Notes under the pieces: generated by a model
Seen by the model: the letters and a program-made list of their open reading frames with translations, nothing else
What the model was told of the DNA's origin: nothing
Databases searched by the model: none
From: Caballeronia temeraria
GTDB taxonomy: Bacteria; Pseudomonadota; Gammaproteobacteria; Burkholderiales; Burkholderiaceae
Length of the DNA: 64,000 nucleotides
Assembly (NCBI RefSeq): GCF_001544795.2
Contig: NZ_FCOI02000006.1
Location: forward strand, 124,001-188,000
Direction of reading: 5' to 3'
Program-made: the position numbers and the translations under genes
In this document: piece after piece, positions 35,863 through 44,762 of the stretch
Layout of the letters: each line of letters begins with the position of its first letter
Numbering within the stretch: position 1 is the stretch's first letter

Positions 35863-37569
35863 TTATCGCGAACGGAGCGAAACACCGCCAATGCACGCTG
35901 CCGCGTGTTCCGCCAGCATCAACGTTGGCAGATGCGTATTTGCGCTTGGGATGACAGGCATCACCGACGCATCAACGACCCGCAGTCCGTCGACGCCGTG
36001 CACGCGGTAAGCGTCGTCCACCACCGCAAACCGATCGCGCTCACCGCCCATCGCGCAGGTGCCTGCCGGGTGACCCATCGGCGCGATCGAGCCGAGTAAC
36101 TGTTCGTCGGTGAGGGCGGCGTTGCCGTTCTGGCCAGACAGTGGTACCACGCCCGGCAACGCGTGTGCGAAAAGCCCCCGACGCAGCGAAGCAGGTCCGT
36201 TGAGAACGGCCTTGGCGCCGGCCGCGAGAACGGCCCCCATCAGGCCCGCACGGTTGAACTGACTCACGGCGAGACCCGCGGGCAGCAGATAGGCATCGCG
36301 ATAACCTGCCATCACGATGGGGTCGCGCAACAGCCGTTCCGCAAGCCGCGCTGCCATGACCATGCGGGGTGCATCGCGCGGATCGTCGAACATGCGGAAT
36401 TCAATTTTCGGATGCACATTCGGATCGGCGCTTGCGAGCGTGACCGCGCCACGCGAGAACGGTGCGTATAACGCCGAGCCGAACATCGCAATGTCCACGC
36501 CGTACCGACGCGGACTCGCACGCCCGAGCAGAAACAACATGAGGTCACCGTTCGGACAGTCCGGCACTCGCGATGATGCGCGAAGCCCTGCTATGGCGAA
36601 GCGCCGTACATCCGTGGCGAGCCGTTCCATGCGCGGCAACGTCGCCGCGAAGAACTGATAGGCGTGGTTTTGCAGATTGCCTCCCACGCCTTCCCGGTCC
36701 GCAATCACCTCGATGCCAAGCCGCCGCAACGCGTGCGCGGGTCCGATGCCGGAGCGCATGAGGATCGCAGGCGATTGAATCGCGCCGGCGCTCAGAATCA
36801 CTTCGTGCGCATCGATGGTGATCTTCTCACCCGAACGTATGGCTTCGACGCCCGTCACGCGGTGTCCGCTCGAACGCAAGGTCGTGACGCAGGTATCGGC
36901 GAGAATCAACAGGTTCGGCCGCGCCCGCACTTCCCTCGTCAGATAGCAGCGCGCGCCTGAAGAGCGCGTGTTGCCGTCGCTGGTGGCCGGCATTGCAAAG
37001 TAACCGTCAGCGGATGTCGAGTTGACATCGTCGAGCAGGGGAAAGCCTAGCGTCCCGGCGGCGCTTTCGATGCGGTGCATGAACCGTGGCCATTGTGTGC
37101 GCGGCAAGCGCGAAATCGGGCTCGCGCCGCGCGGGCCATCGCGTGAGCCATTTTCGGCGCCGCCATCGATGTCATCGACTGCTCGCGCGTAGCTTGCCGC
37201 GACTACATCGTCTTCAAACCCATGTGCACCGGCCGCGCTCCAGCGCGCATAGTCCGACGGGAGCGCGCGCAATGCGAACATCCCCATGATGCTCGAACCG
37301 CCACCCACGACACGCGCCTGCGGCCAGGGGCGAGGCGACTGTCCCGCCGCCATCGTAGCCTCCAGCGCTGGCCAGAAGTATTGCGGGTTGAGACTGGAAC
37401 TCGGGAAGGTATCGTCGATATCGGAAGGTATTGAATCCGGCGGCGTGTCAGGGCCCGCTTCGAGCAGCATCACGCGCCGGTCGCTCCGCTCCGAGAGCCT
37501 TGCAGCCAGCGCCGCGCCCGCGGTGCCCCCGCCTACGATCAAATAATCGGTCTGCACTTGCCCTCTCAC
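35863..37569 (-). CDS. GMC-family FAD-dependent oxidoreductase
   Basis: 568 residues. FAD dinucleotide motif DYLIVGGGTAGAALAARLSE at the N-terminus with the distal Glu in VMLLEAG; GMC signature near WPQARVVGGGSSIMG; C-terminal APMGHPAGTCAMG with the catalytic His, and PSANTHLPTLMLAEHAA. It oxidises an alcohol, with O2 or a dye as acceptor. The GTG at 37569 has GGGGAC eight bases upstream; an in-frame extension to 37731 is rejected because family similarity starts here. Last gene of operon B. Confidence 0.87.
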   Translation of the reverse strand: MRGQVQTDYLIVGGGTAGAALAARLSERSDRRVMLLEAGPDTPPDSIPSDIDDTFPSSSLNPQYFWPALEATMAAGQSPRPWPQARVVGGGSSIMGMFALRALPSDYARWSAAGAHGFEDDVVAASYARAVDDIDGGAENGSRDGPRGASPISRLPRTQWPRFMHRIESAAGTLGFPLLDDVNSTSADGYFAMPATSDGNTRSSGARCYLTREVRARPNLLILADTCVTTLRSSGHRVTGVEAIRSGEKITIDAHEVILSAGAIQSPAILMRSGIGPAHALRRLGIEVIADREGVGGNLQNHAYQFFAATLPRMERLATDVRRFAIAGLRASSRVPDCPNGDLMLFLLGRASPRRYGVDIAMFGSALYAPFSRGAVTLASADPNVHPKIEFRMFDDPRDAPRMVMAARLAERLLRDPIVMAGYRDAYLLPAGLAVSQFNRAGLMGAVLAAGAKAVLNGPASLRRGLFAHALPGVVPLSGQNGNAALTDEQLLGSIAPMGHPAGTCAMGGERDRFAVVDDAYRVHGVDGLRVVDASVMPVIPSANTHLPTLMLAEHAAACIGGVSLRSR

Positions 37570-37600
37570 GGTTGCGTGTCCCCTGTCGGCCCTTTCGACT

Positions 37601-38974
37601 TCAACGTGCCTGGTAAGGCGCCGGGATGAAACGTTCACCCGGCGCCACGCCGGCCCTGGAAAGCACATGGTCGCGCGAGAGGCTGAGTTCGCGAAGCACG
37701 CGTTGCTCATCCACGTCAATGAGCTTTCCATGGCGCTTTACCGCGCGGCCGGCTACCCAGACCGAATCGACCAACCCCGGATGACCGGCAAGCACGACCG
37801 CGCCCACCGGGTTGTTGAGCGGCATCATCTCCAGGTTGTCCGCGCGGATCATCACGATATCCGCGTCTTTTCCCGGGGTGATTGAGCCGATCTTGTGGTC
37901 GAGACCGAGTGCCTTTGCCCCATTGATGGTCGCGAACTCGATTGCATCCTGCGTATCGACGGGCAGGCGTTCCACCGTTGTGTCCGAGCGGTCCGCACGG
38001 TCGTGCGCCCACGCGCGCTCGACGAGCAACACTGTGCGCATGGTCTGGAAGAGATGGCCGCTATTGCATGTCGCGATATCGATGCCGATCGAGGGTTTCA
38101 TGCCGACCTTCAGCAGACGCCCTGTGACCGGCCAGCCGTGCCCCATCTGTAGTTCGATCTCCGGCGTCATCGACGCCGAGCAGCCTGAATCCGCCATCAT
38201 GTCGAATTCGTCGTCGGCGAGTGAATTGCAATGCGAGCAGATGACGTCATCGCCCAGCAGGCCGTTCTGCATCAGCCACTCGACCGGCCGTTTCTTGCCC
38301 CATGCACCATCGCCGACGTGCACGGAGATGCGTGCGCCGAGATCGCGCGCGAGCGCCCAGTCGTCGCGCGTCACCTCCTTCGTCGCGTATTGCGGACCAC
38401 GCAGCGCCATGCCAAGTTGCACGAGATCGTCGGACGACGAGAAGTGCTGCAGCTTCACGCGACGTACGTCTCGAGACGTCGGCAGACCGCTGACCGGCAG
38501 CCACTCTTCATTCGAGTTGCCATAGCACATCACAAAGCGACCGTGCGACGCCTTCAAGGCCTCGACGGCCGCATCGGTGTGCGCCGGGGTGTTCATGTTG
38601 TGCGACCAGTCGAGCACCGTGGTCACACCGCCGTTCAGCGCCTCGTAGGCACCCGCCAGATTGGCGAGATAGATGTCCTCTGCGCGGAAATGCTCTCCAA
38701 GCTGGCCACGCACTCCAGCGAAATACTGGTCCAGCGTCCAGTCTGCGGCGATATTGCGCAGCGTGGTCTGCCACATATGGCGATGCGTGTCGATCATGCC
38801 CGGCATGACGATCGTGCCGGTTCCATCGATGATCTGCGCGTCGGCCGCGTCGAGGTTCGGTCCGACTGCCCGAATCCGGCTGCCTTCGATCAGGACGTCG
38901 CCCCGATCCAGATTGCCGATCGCCGGGTCCACACTGATGATGCTTGAATTTCGAATCAAGGTTCGATGTGACAT
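37601..38974 (-). CDS. Amidohydrolase (AtzB/TrzN/cytosine-deaminase-like)
   Basis: 457 residues. Metal-binding motif GMIDTHRHMWQT (HxH), later His in RISVHVGDG and ICSHCNSLADDE, and Asp in SIGIDIATCNSG; C-terminal GSITPGKDADIVMI is the usual composite-barrel closure. The subfamily removes amino, halide or amide groups from ring compounds, such as triazines and purines. This points to a nitrogen heterocycle or aryl-amine in the pathway; inference. The ATG at 38974 is chosen over one at 39001. It lies 31 bases before the GMC gene. Confidence 0.87.
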   Translation of the reverse strand: MSHRTLIRNSSIISVDPAIGNLDRGDVLIEGSRIRAVGPNLDAADAQIIDGTGTIVMPGMIDTHRHMWQTTLRNIAADWTLDQYFAGVRGQLGEHFRAEDIYLANLAGAYEALNGGVTTVLDWSHNMNTPAHTDAAVEALKASHGRFVMCYGNSNEEWLPVSGLPTSRDVRRVKLQHFSSSDDLVQLGMALRGPQYATKEVTRDDWALARDLGARISVHVGDGAWGKKRPVEWLMQNGLLGDDVICSHCNSLADDEFDMMADSGCSASMTPEIELQMGHGWPVTGRLLKVGMKPSIGIDIATCNSGHLFQTMRTVLLVERAWAHDRADRSDTTVERLPVDTQDAIEFATINGAKALGLDHKIGSITPGKDADIVMIRADNLEMMPLNNPVGAVVLAGHPGLVDSVWVAGRAVKRHGKLIDVDEQRVLRELSLSRDHVLSRAGVAPGERFIPAPYQAR

Positions 38975-39052
38975 GGAAACGCCCCCAAGGTCGCTCAACA
39001 TACGAAAAGGTATAGCGATGTGTGAATTGCCCGACTCGCTGGCGGGAACAGG

Positions 39053-39442
39053 TTACGGCGAAGGGGGAAGCGCCCCGGAGTGCACCGCGGTCAACTGCCA
39101 GCCGTCCCGCTTGCGATACCAGACGGCCAAAACGCGTGCCTCGAACGACTTGAGCTTGTCATTCGACATCAACTCGATGGCCAGTTTCGCGAACACCAGC
39201 GCGATATCGCCCTGCACCTCGATGCGCACGTCACTGCGCTCGATTCGCCGGTAGTTCCAGAGGCCTGAACGAAGCCCGTCCACGTAGCTCTCCTTGGTAT
39301 CGGTGACGCCGCTCGAGTGCATATAGATCAGCCGCTCGTTGAGAAGACGCGTGAGTGTCGCGATATCCTTTCTCAGCATGGCCGTGTAACGCTCATCTTC
39401 GAGCTGTCGGATGACTTCTCGATCGTGACGTTCGTCGTTCAT
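39053..39442 (-). CDS. NTF2/DUF4440-like protein
   Basis: 129 residues with the NTF2 fold: VIRQLEDERYTAMLRKDIAT, LNERLIYMHSSGVTDTKESY, ARVLAVWYRKRDGWQLTAVH. Such proteins occur as accessory or isomerase-like enzymes in catabolic operons; the reaction is unknown. Internal to operon B. Confidence 0.78.
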   Translation of the reverse strand: MNDERHDREVIRQLEDERYTAMLRKDIATLTRLLNERLIYMHSSGVTDTKESYVDGLRSGLWNYRRIERSDVRIEVQGDIALVFAKLAIELMSNDKLKSFEARVLAVWYRKRDGWQLTAVHSGALPPSP

Positions 39443-39458
39443 CGCTTCATTCCTCGTG

Positions 39459-40370
39459 TCAGGTTAAATCGCCATCGGGCGATGTCTTGCGTCGAGCGGG
39501 CATGCCCGCCATGTCCTCGATGACCTTGACGCAAGCCAGGTAGTCCTCCTCGCCATGGCCGGAAGCATCGGCGGCGGCCATGATCTGCTCGACGAGAGCG
39601 CCGAGGAACACAGGCGATCCGTACGCTCGCGCGCCGTCCAGAATCAACTGAAGATCCTTGCGCGTTTGAGCCACCGTGAATGCGGGCGAGAAGTCGCGCC
39701 GCGCAAGGGCGGCTGCCTTGAAACGCAGATGCGGCGAACCGACGGCACTTGCGCCGATCGCGTCGAGCGCTGTCCTGGGTGCAATGCCGCCGTTGACGCA
39801 CAGTACGTAGGCTTCGCCGAGGCTCGCCACGATCGTGGTTACCATCAGGTTGATCGCGAGCTTCATCACTCGGGCCTGCTCAGCATCGCCGACTTCCATC
39901 ACCGTCGATGCGTAGCACTCGACCAGCGTCCGCGCCTGAGTTCTTGCCTGAGCCGGCCCAGAGAGAAACGATGTGAGCGTTCCTTCGGCGGCGGCTGCGA
40001 TCGATCCCGACACGGGTGCACGCACGTAGCCGACCTGGCGTTCGACGCACGCGTTTTCGATCGCCGATGACGCGCCTACCGAGATCGTGCTCGTCTCGAT
40101 GAGCACCGTGCCCGGACGCGCGCCGCACAGTGCGCCTGCGTCACCCGTCAGTCCGAGCAGTGCCGCCGCATCGTTCGGCAAGGACGTGATGATCACGTCT
40201 GCGGCGGCCGAATCGGCTCGCTCAGGTTCCGCAACGGCAAATCCGTGCTCGCGCGCCGCGCCGCGTCGCGCCCCGCTCGCGTCAACCACCTGCACTGTGT
40301 GGCCGGCGCTCGATACGCGCTGAGCCATTGGCTCGCCCATCTTTCCATAGCCGATCCACATGATGTTCAT
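39459..40370 (-). CDS. NAD(P)-dependent beta-hydroxyacid dehydrogenase family protein
   Basis: 303 residues. Rossmann motif MNIMWIGYGKMGEPMAQRV, substrate motif APVSGSIAAAAEGTL and catalytic Lys in RVMKLAINLMV match 3-hydroxyisobutyrate dehydrogenase relatives. It would oxidise a hydroxy acid or reduce a semialdehyde. The ATG at 40370 has AGGAG eight bases upstream. Internal to operon B. Confidence 0.86.
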   Translation of the reverse strand: MNIMWIGYGKMGEPMAQRVSSAGHTVQVVDASGARRGAAREHGFAVAEPERADSAAADVIITSLPNDAAALLGLTGDAGALCGARPGTVLIETSTISVGASSAIENACVERQVGYVRAPVSGSIAAAAEGTLTSFLSGPAQARTQARTLVECYASTVMEVGDAEQARVMKLAINLMVTTIVASLGEAYVLCVNGGIAPRTALDAIGASAVGSPHLRFKAAALARRDFSPAFTVAQTRKDLQLILDGARAYGSPVFLGALVEQIMAAADASGHGEEDYLACVKVIEDMAGMPARRKTSPDGDLT

Positions 40371-40384
40371 GGCATTCCGCTCCT

Positions 40385-40732
40385 TCAAGCTCGTGTGAGG
40401 TGATCCGGCCCCGTCTGTCCGTGACTCCCGAGAAACGGATTGCCGCGACGCCAGAGCCAGGGATGAATCTCGATCCGCTCGAACAGCCCGGCCTGAACGT
40501 AGGGATCCGCCTCGACGAAGGCGTCGACAGCACGTGAGTCAGCGGCTTCGACAATCAGCAGCGAGCCGAGCTCTGCGCCGTTCGAATCGAGCCATGGGCC
40601 GCTTTGAATGACGCTCACGTCGGCCGAACCTGCGTCGAGATGCGCGCTGTGCCGTGACTTGGTCTGCGCTCGAAGCGCACCAGCAGCGGGACGGTCGGCC
40701 GCATACACGAGGAAGTACATGGCCTCACTCAT
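40385..40732 (-). CDS. YciI-like protein
   Basis: 115 residues, ferredoxin-like fold: MYFLVYAADRP, a His/Asp pair in SRHSAHLDAG, LLIVEAADSRAVDAFVEADP, IEIHPW. The family includes muconolactone-isomerase-like and dehydrochlorinase enzymes; for example TftG acts on chlorinated maleylacetate precursors beside a hydroxyquinol dioxygenase. The gene start overlaps the dioxygenase stop by eight bases, so a role right after ring cleavage is plausible. Confidence 0.8.
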   Translation of the reverse strand: MSEAMYFLVYAADRPAAGALRAQTKSRHSAHLDAGSADVSVIQSGPWLDSNGAELGSLLIVEAADSRAVDAFVEADPYVQAGLFERIEIHPWLWRRGNPFLGSHGQTGPDHLTRA

Positions 40733-41591
40733 CGCGGCTCAGCACGAAGTCGTTGCGCAGCTCCCAGAAAGGTGCTTTCACGCCCCATTGCGCGGCGGCT
40801 TCCGCGGATTCGTTCCGCTCGAACGTGCGGATAAGCGATGACTTCACGGCAAACACGACGTCGGAATCCAGATACTCGTCTTCGGAATCGAACAGATGCG
40901 TCGTCAGCTGGCGGTAGCCCGGAGCGGAGACCATTGCGTGGATGTGAGCAGGACGAAACGGATGCCGCGCGCTCAGCTGCAACAACTCGCCGACAGGACC
41001 GTCAGTCGGGATTGGATAAGACGTCGGACGGATCGTCTTGAGCAGGAAGGTGCCGTCCTTGCGCGCGCGATACCAGCCACGCAGATTGTGCTCGGGCTGC
41101 GATCTATCCTGTATGTCGTACATGCCGTTTGCGTCGGTTTGCCAGATTTCGATGCTCGCGCCGGGCACTGCCTCGCCTTGCGGCCCGAGCACCCGCCCGT
41201 GGATGATGAGTTCGCGGTCTGCGCCCTCGCGAAGCAGAACCGACTCGCCCCATTCACGTTGCGGCGAATCCGGAACATAAAACGGACCGATCACCGTGGA
41301 TTCAGTTGTGCCCTCAGGCACGCCAGCACTGACCATGTTCACCAGCGCGGAAATCCCCAAGTTGTCGGAAAGCAGGATCATCTCCTGGCGCTTGTCGTCG
41401 CACATCTGCCCTGTGCGGGTCAGAAATTGGATGCCGGTCATCCACTCATCTTCCGTGAGTCGCACCTCCCGCACGAATGCGTGGAGATGGCGGATCAGCG
41501 TGTGCAGCAAAGTTCGCAGGCGAGGATCGGGCGTGCTCGCATAGCGTTCCAGCACGACCTCGGTAAGGTCCGCTTCAGTCATGTTTCTCAT
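40725..41591 (-). CDS. Hydroxyquinol 1,2-dioxygenase (intradiol)
   Basis: 288 residues. Fe(III) ligands visible: Tyr in GPFYVPDSP, Tyr in PTSYPIPTDG, and two His in FRPAHIHAMV. The N-terminal helical dimerisation domain (residues 1-100) is that of catechol/hydroxyquinol dioxygenases. It cleaves 1,2,4-trihydroxybenzene to 3-hydroxy-cis,cis-muconate, the enol of maleylacetate; the partner reductase at 28625-29683 supports hydroxyquinol over catechol. The ATG at 41591 has GGAG six bases upstream. First gene of operon B, with the operator 82 bases before the start. Confidence 0.9.
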   Translation of the reverse strand: MRNMTEADLTEVVLERYASTPDPRLRTLLHTLIRHLHAFVREVRLTEDEWMTGIQFLTRTGQMCDDKRQEMILLSDNLGISALVNMVSAGVPEGTTESTVIGPFYVPDSPQREWGESVLLREGADRELIIHGRVLGPQGEAVPGASIEIWQTDANGMYDIQDRSQPEHNLRGWYRARKDGTFLLKTIRPTSYPIPTDGPVGELLQLSARHPFRPAHIHAMVSAPGYRQLTTHLFDSEDEYLDSDVVFAVKSSLIRTFERNESAEAAAQWGVKAPFWELRNDFVLSRDE

Positions 41592-41673
41592 CGATTTCTC
41601 CGTGTATCGGTTGTTGGGCTTGCTCCGTGTCGACAGCGCCCCGCCTATCCATGAATAGACGATACGGCTTTTA

Positions 41674-41693
41674 ACGAATGTTCGAACATTCGT
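41674..41693. promoter_or_regulatory. GntR-regulon operator, operon B
   Basis: A perfect 20-bp palindrome: CGAATGTTCGAACATTCG flanked by A and T. Its core is identical to the site at 33785-33802. It lies 82 bases before the dioxygenase start. Confidence 0.72.
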
Positions 41694-41898
41694 AAATACC
41701 CTATTCGTTATCCAGGCGGCCGACCTGGAACGCTCAATGAATCTCGTCTTGCCCCGTTGCGTCACGCATGGTTTGCATTTGAAACGGCGAGAAACGAAGG
41801 TGCACCAAGGGCAAAAGAGATCGCAGTACCGGTGAGGGTCGTGGAGCGACTATCGCTGGACAGCGAGTCATGCACAGACCAAGGCTTCGCCTCTTCGT

Positions 41899-42804
41899 CT
41901 ACGCCTCGTCGACCCGTCCTAACCGCTGCGCGAGAAAGTCGATCAATTTCCGCACTGAAGGCAGCAGACCGCGGCGAGAGGGGAAAACGGCGTGCATGAT
42001 GCCGCTCTTTGGCCGCCATTCGGGAAGCAGTTTGATTAGGGCACCGCTCGCAAGCTCGTCAGCCACCATCATGACCGGCAACTGCGCAATGCCCGCGCCA
42101 ACGATGGCAGCCTGCCGCAGCGCGATCATGTCGTCTGTAATGAACCGTGGCGCATGACGAACGGCCGCCGACAGACCATCGGGGCTTTCGAGGCGCCAGA
42201 CGTGCTCCGCGGAAGGCGGCCCGAAATCCATCGTCGGCCATTCGGCCAGATCCGCCGGAGCCGCCGGTTCCCGGTGCTGTTGCAGGAGTGCCGGGGCCGC
42301 GACGAGACACCAGGTGCGCTCTCCCAGCACGCGCATCACGAGATCGCTGTCCTTCAACGGCGGCGGCCGCACGCGGATGGCGACATCGATCCCTTCGGCA
42401 ATGACATCGACGACGCGATTGGTCGCTTCCAGATGGACGGTCACGCGAGGCGTTTCAGCCATGAACTCGGCGAGCACGACGCCAATGCGCGCGTGAAGCA
42501 GCGCCACCGGACACGTCAGGCGCACCACGCCCTGCGGCTCGGAGCGGCTGGAGTCGATGGACTGCTGCGCAGCCTCGGCTTCGATCAGCATGGCCTTGCA
42601 GTGGGCGTAAAAGATCTGCCCGACTTCGGTGATGCCGAATCGCCGCGTCGATCGTTGCACGAGCCGCACGCCGAGGCGCTCCTCGAGGAGCCCGATGCGA
42701 CGGCTGATCGTCGACTTGGGCACGCCGAGCGCCCGTCCAGCCGGGGCGAAACCCTGATGGTCGACCACCTGCGCGAAGAAATAAAGGTCGTTGAGATCTT
42801 GCAT
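41899..42804 (-). CDS. LysR-type regulator adjoining pirin
   Basis: 301 residues. HTH in the first 60 residues (LYFFAQVVDHQGFAPAGRAL, STISRRIGLLEERLGVRL) and an effector domain (residues 90-295). The ATG at 42804 gives the usual LysR N-terminus; ATGs at 42825 and 42846 are alternatives. It is divergent from the pirin gene (126-bp gap), an arrangement common in Burkholderiaceae, and probably controls it. No regulon palindrome occurs in that gap. Confidence 0.88.
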   Translation of the reverse strand: MQDLNDLYFFAQVVDHQGFAPAGRALGVPKSTISRRIGLLEERLGVRLVQRSTRRFGITEVGQIFYAHCKAMLIEAEAAQQSIDSSRSEPQGVVRLTCPVALLHARIGVVLAEFMAETPRVTVHLEATNRVVDVIAEGIDVAIRVRPPPLKDSDLVMRVLGERTWCLVAAPALLQQHREPAAPADLAEWPTMDFGPPSAEHVWRLESPDGLSAAVRHAPRFITDDMIALRQAAIVGAGIAQLPVMMVADELASGALIKLLPEWRPKSGIMHAVFPSRRGLLPSVRKLIDFLAQRLGRVDEA

Positions 42805-42930
42805 GCCGATATCCGCTCGTTCCATAAGTGAGACACAGAGGATCATCCGCCCCCTCTACAGAAAATGATGCCTATGCCCTACCTTGGAAGGAGACAAACG
42901 CGATCCTGGATCGCATTCAAGGACATCATC

Positions 42931-43798
42931 ATGAAGAAGATTCTCGGCACTTACGCAAATCAGCGGTCTCACTGGGTCGGTGACGGCTTCCCGGTTCGCA
43001 CCTTGATCTCCGACGCCACTGTAGGCAACCATTTGAGCCCCTTTCTGATGCTCGATTATGCCGGGCCTGAGCATTTTTCCCCCACCTCGGGTCGCAGGGG
43101 CGTCGGCTCGCATCCTCATCGTGGGTTCGAGACGGTGACGATCGTCTACCAGGGCGAGCTTGAACATCGTGACTCGTCAGGGGGCGGCGGCCTGATCGGT
43201 CCGGGAGACGTGCAGTGGATGACTGCCGGCTCGGGTATTTTGCACGAAGAGTTTCATTCGCCTGCTTTCGGGAAGCGCGGGGGCACGCTGGAGATGGTGC
43301 AACTGTGGGTCAATTTGCCCGCTCGTGACAAGATGGCCCCGCCACGCTATCAGACGCTGAGCCACGACGTCATTCCCTCGGTCGAATTGCCGGACGGCGC
43401 AGGGCACGTTTGGGTGATTGCCGGCGATTTTGACGGCCATGGGCCCCGCGCATACCTTCACGTCGCTCGACGTATGGGATCTGCGTCTGGTTGGTGGTCG
43501 CTCGGCGCAGCTCAGGATGCCGGTCGGCAGAACGGTAGCACTCGTGGTGCTGAACGGCCAGGTGCGGGTCAACGGTGACGAATCGGTCGGCACTGCTCAG
43601 GTGGTCATGCTGGGACAAGCGGGATCCGAGATTCATATCGATGCGATCGGAGACGCTACGGTCCTCCTGTTGAGCGGCAAGCCTATCGACGAGCCGGTCG
43701 TCGCCTATGGGCCGTTCGTGATGAATTCGGACGACGAAATTCATCAAGCCGTGCGGGACTTCAACAGCGGGCGCTTCGGCACAACGCCGACCGCATGA
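42931..43798 (+). pseudogene. Pirin family protein, one frameshift
   Basis: The N-terminal cupin is intact: metal ligands in GSHPHRGFETVTIVYQGELE and the Glu/His in GILHEEFHSP. At about 43440 (after VIAGDFDGHG) the frame breaks. The C-terminal domain continues one frame over: PAHTFTSLDVWDLRL, VALVVLNGQVRVNG, EPVVAYGPFVMNS, to the stop at 43798. One indel restores a full-length pirin of about 288 residues. Pirins are iron-binding proteins, some with quercetinase activity. Confidence 0.78.
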
Positions 43799-44411
43799 AA
43801 ACGCGCGTCAAAGGATTGAACAATCCTCACGTGACAAAGTGCGATCTTGTGAGAATACCGGAAACGCTCAGCGATACGCTTTGAAGAGTCCGCGAGCGTT
43901 AATCAAGGGCACGAAGATTCATCGAGACCGCTCTGAGCCCGCCGCGTTTCCGCTCGTCGAGGACGATGGCGCGCCGTGGTCGCCGAACTGCAGCGACGCC
44001 GTCGGACTCGCCATGATGCCAAGTTTGTGCTCGATCGACACACAATGTACGTCGTCGCTCTCACCGAGCGCTCCGTCTCATTGACGAGGAAGTTCGGCAC
44101 GGAGCCGGGCACTGTTATTCCTTCGTGTTCAGCAAACACCGACAACCGTTACCGGGGACGGCGAAGGGCCCCGTGAACGGACCCACTAGAGACAGTCGCT
44201 CCTACGCAAAGCGGCCGTTCGGGTGGCCTCCACCGGGCGCTTTGCTAACGCAATGCCTCCCCAATTCCCAGCGCAATGAGGAGGCCTCCATGCACGATTG
44301 ATCCGGGCGTTCGCACGTCGATATCCGTGTGTGCATTCAAGCACCTGCAGCACGGACTGCCCGCGCGGCCTGTTGGCGTCCCGGGCTCACTCGCCTAGTG
44401 GCGAGCAGGCC
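43799..44411. other. Gene-free region containing a two-tier hairpin
   Basis: No coding frame of quality. At 44206-44245 the arms GCAAAGCG and CGCTTTGC enclose a second stem, GGTGG-CCT-CCACC (44222-44234). There is no T tract after it, so it is not a standard intrinsic terminator. Confidence 0.4.
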
Positions 44412-44762
44412 TCAACCCCGCAGCGCCACAGTAACCACAACGAGAGCCGAGAAGATCAGCGCCGGGGCGAGATGCCCGAACGGCTCTCGATTTCGTAGCA
44501 GCGTGAAGAGCGCGCCGATCATAATCGCACCGGCCAGCGTCAGACCTAGGACTCGGGTTTGTTGTCCAGCAAGAAGTGCCGCACTCAATAGTTCGAGGGC
44601 GCCACAGAGCAAATGAAACCATGCCGGGTAACCCCAGCGGACGAAGTCGCGCTTCACCGCGCCGCGTCCCGCGAGGTTGACCACCCCAGCAACCGCGAAC
44701 AGAACTGCCACGATCGTCACAAAAACCGATTCGAAAAATGCGGTGTTGAAGTCCATCGTCAT
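44412..44762 (-). CDS. DoxX-like membrane protein
   Basis: 116 residues with four TM segments (about 10-30, 47-68, 73-92, 95-115) and the DoxX-like RWGYPAWFHLLCGALELLSA motif. Function unknown; family members occur with redox and stress genes. The ATG at 44762 overlaps the stop of the upstream epimerase (ATGA), implying translational coupling. Expected to be under the TetR regulator at 45812. Confidence 0.82.
   Translation of the reverse strand: MTMDFNTAFFESVFVTIVAVLFAVAGVVNLAGRGAVKRDFVRWGYPAWFHLLCGALELLSAALLAGQQTRVLGLTLAGAIMIGALFTLLRNREPFGHLAPALIFSALVVVTVALRG

Noticed and set aside
44206..44245. Intrinsic terminator
   Set aside because: The hairpin is not followed by a T tract and no gene ends near it in the right orientation.
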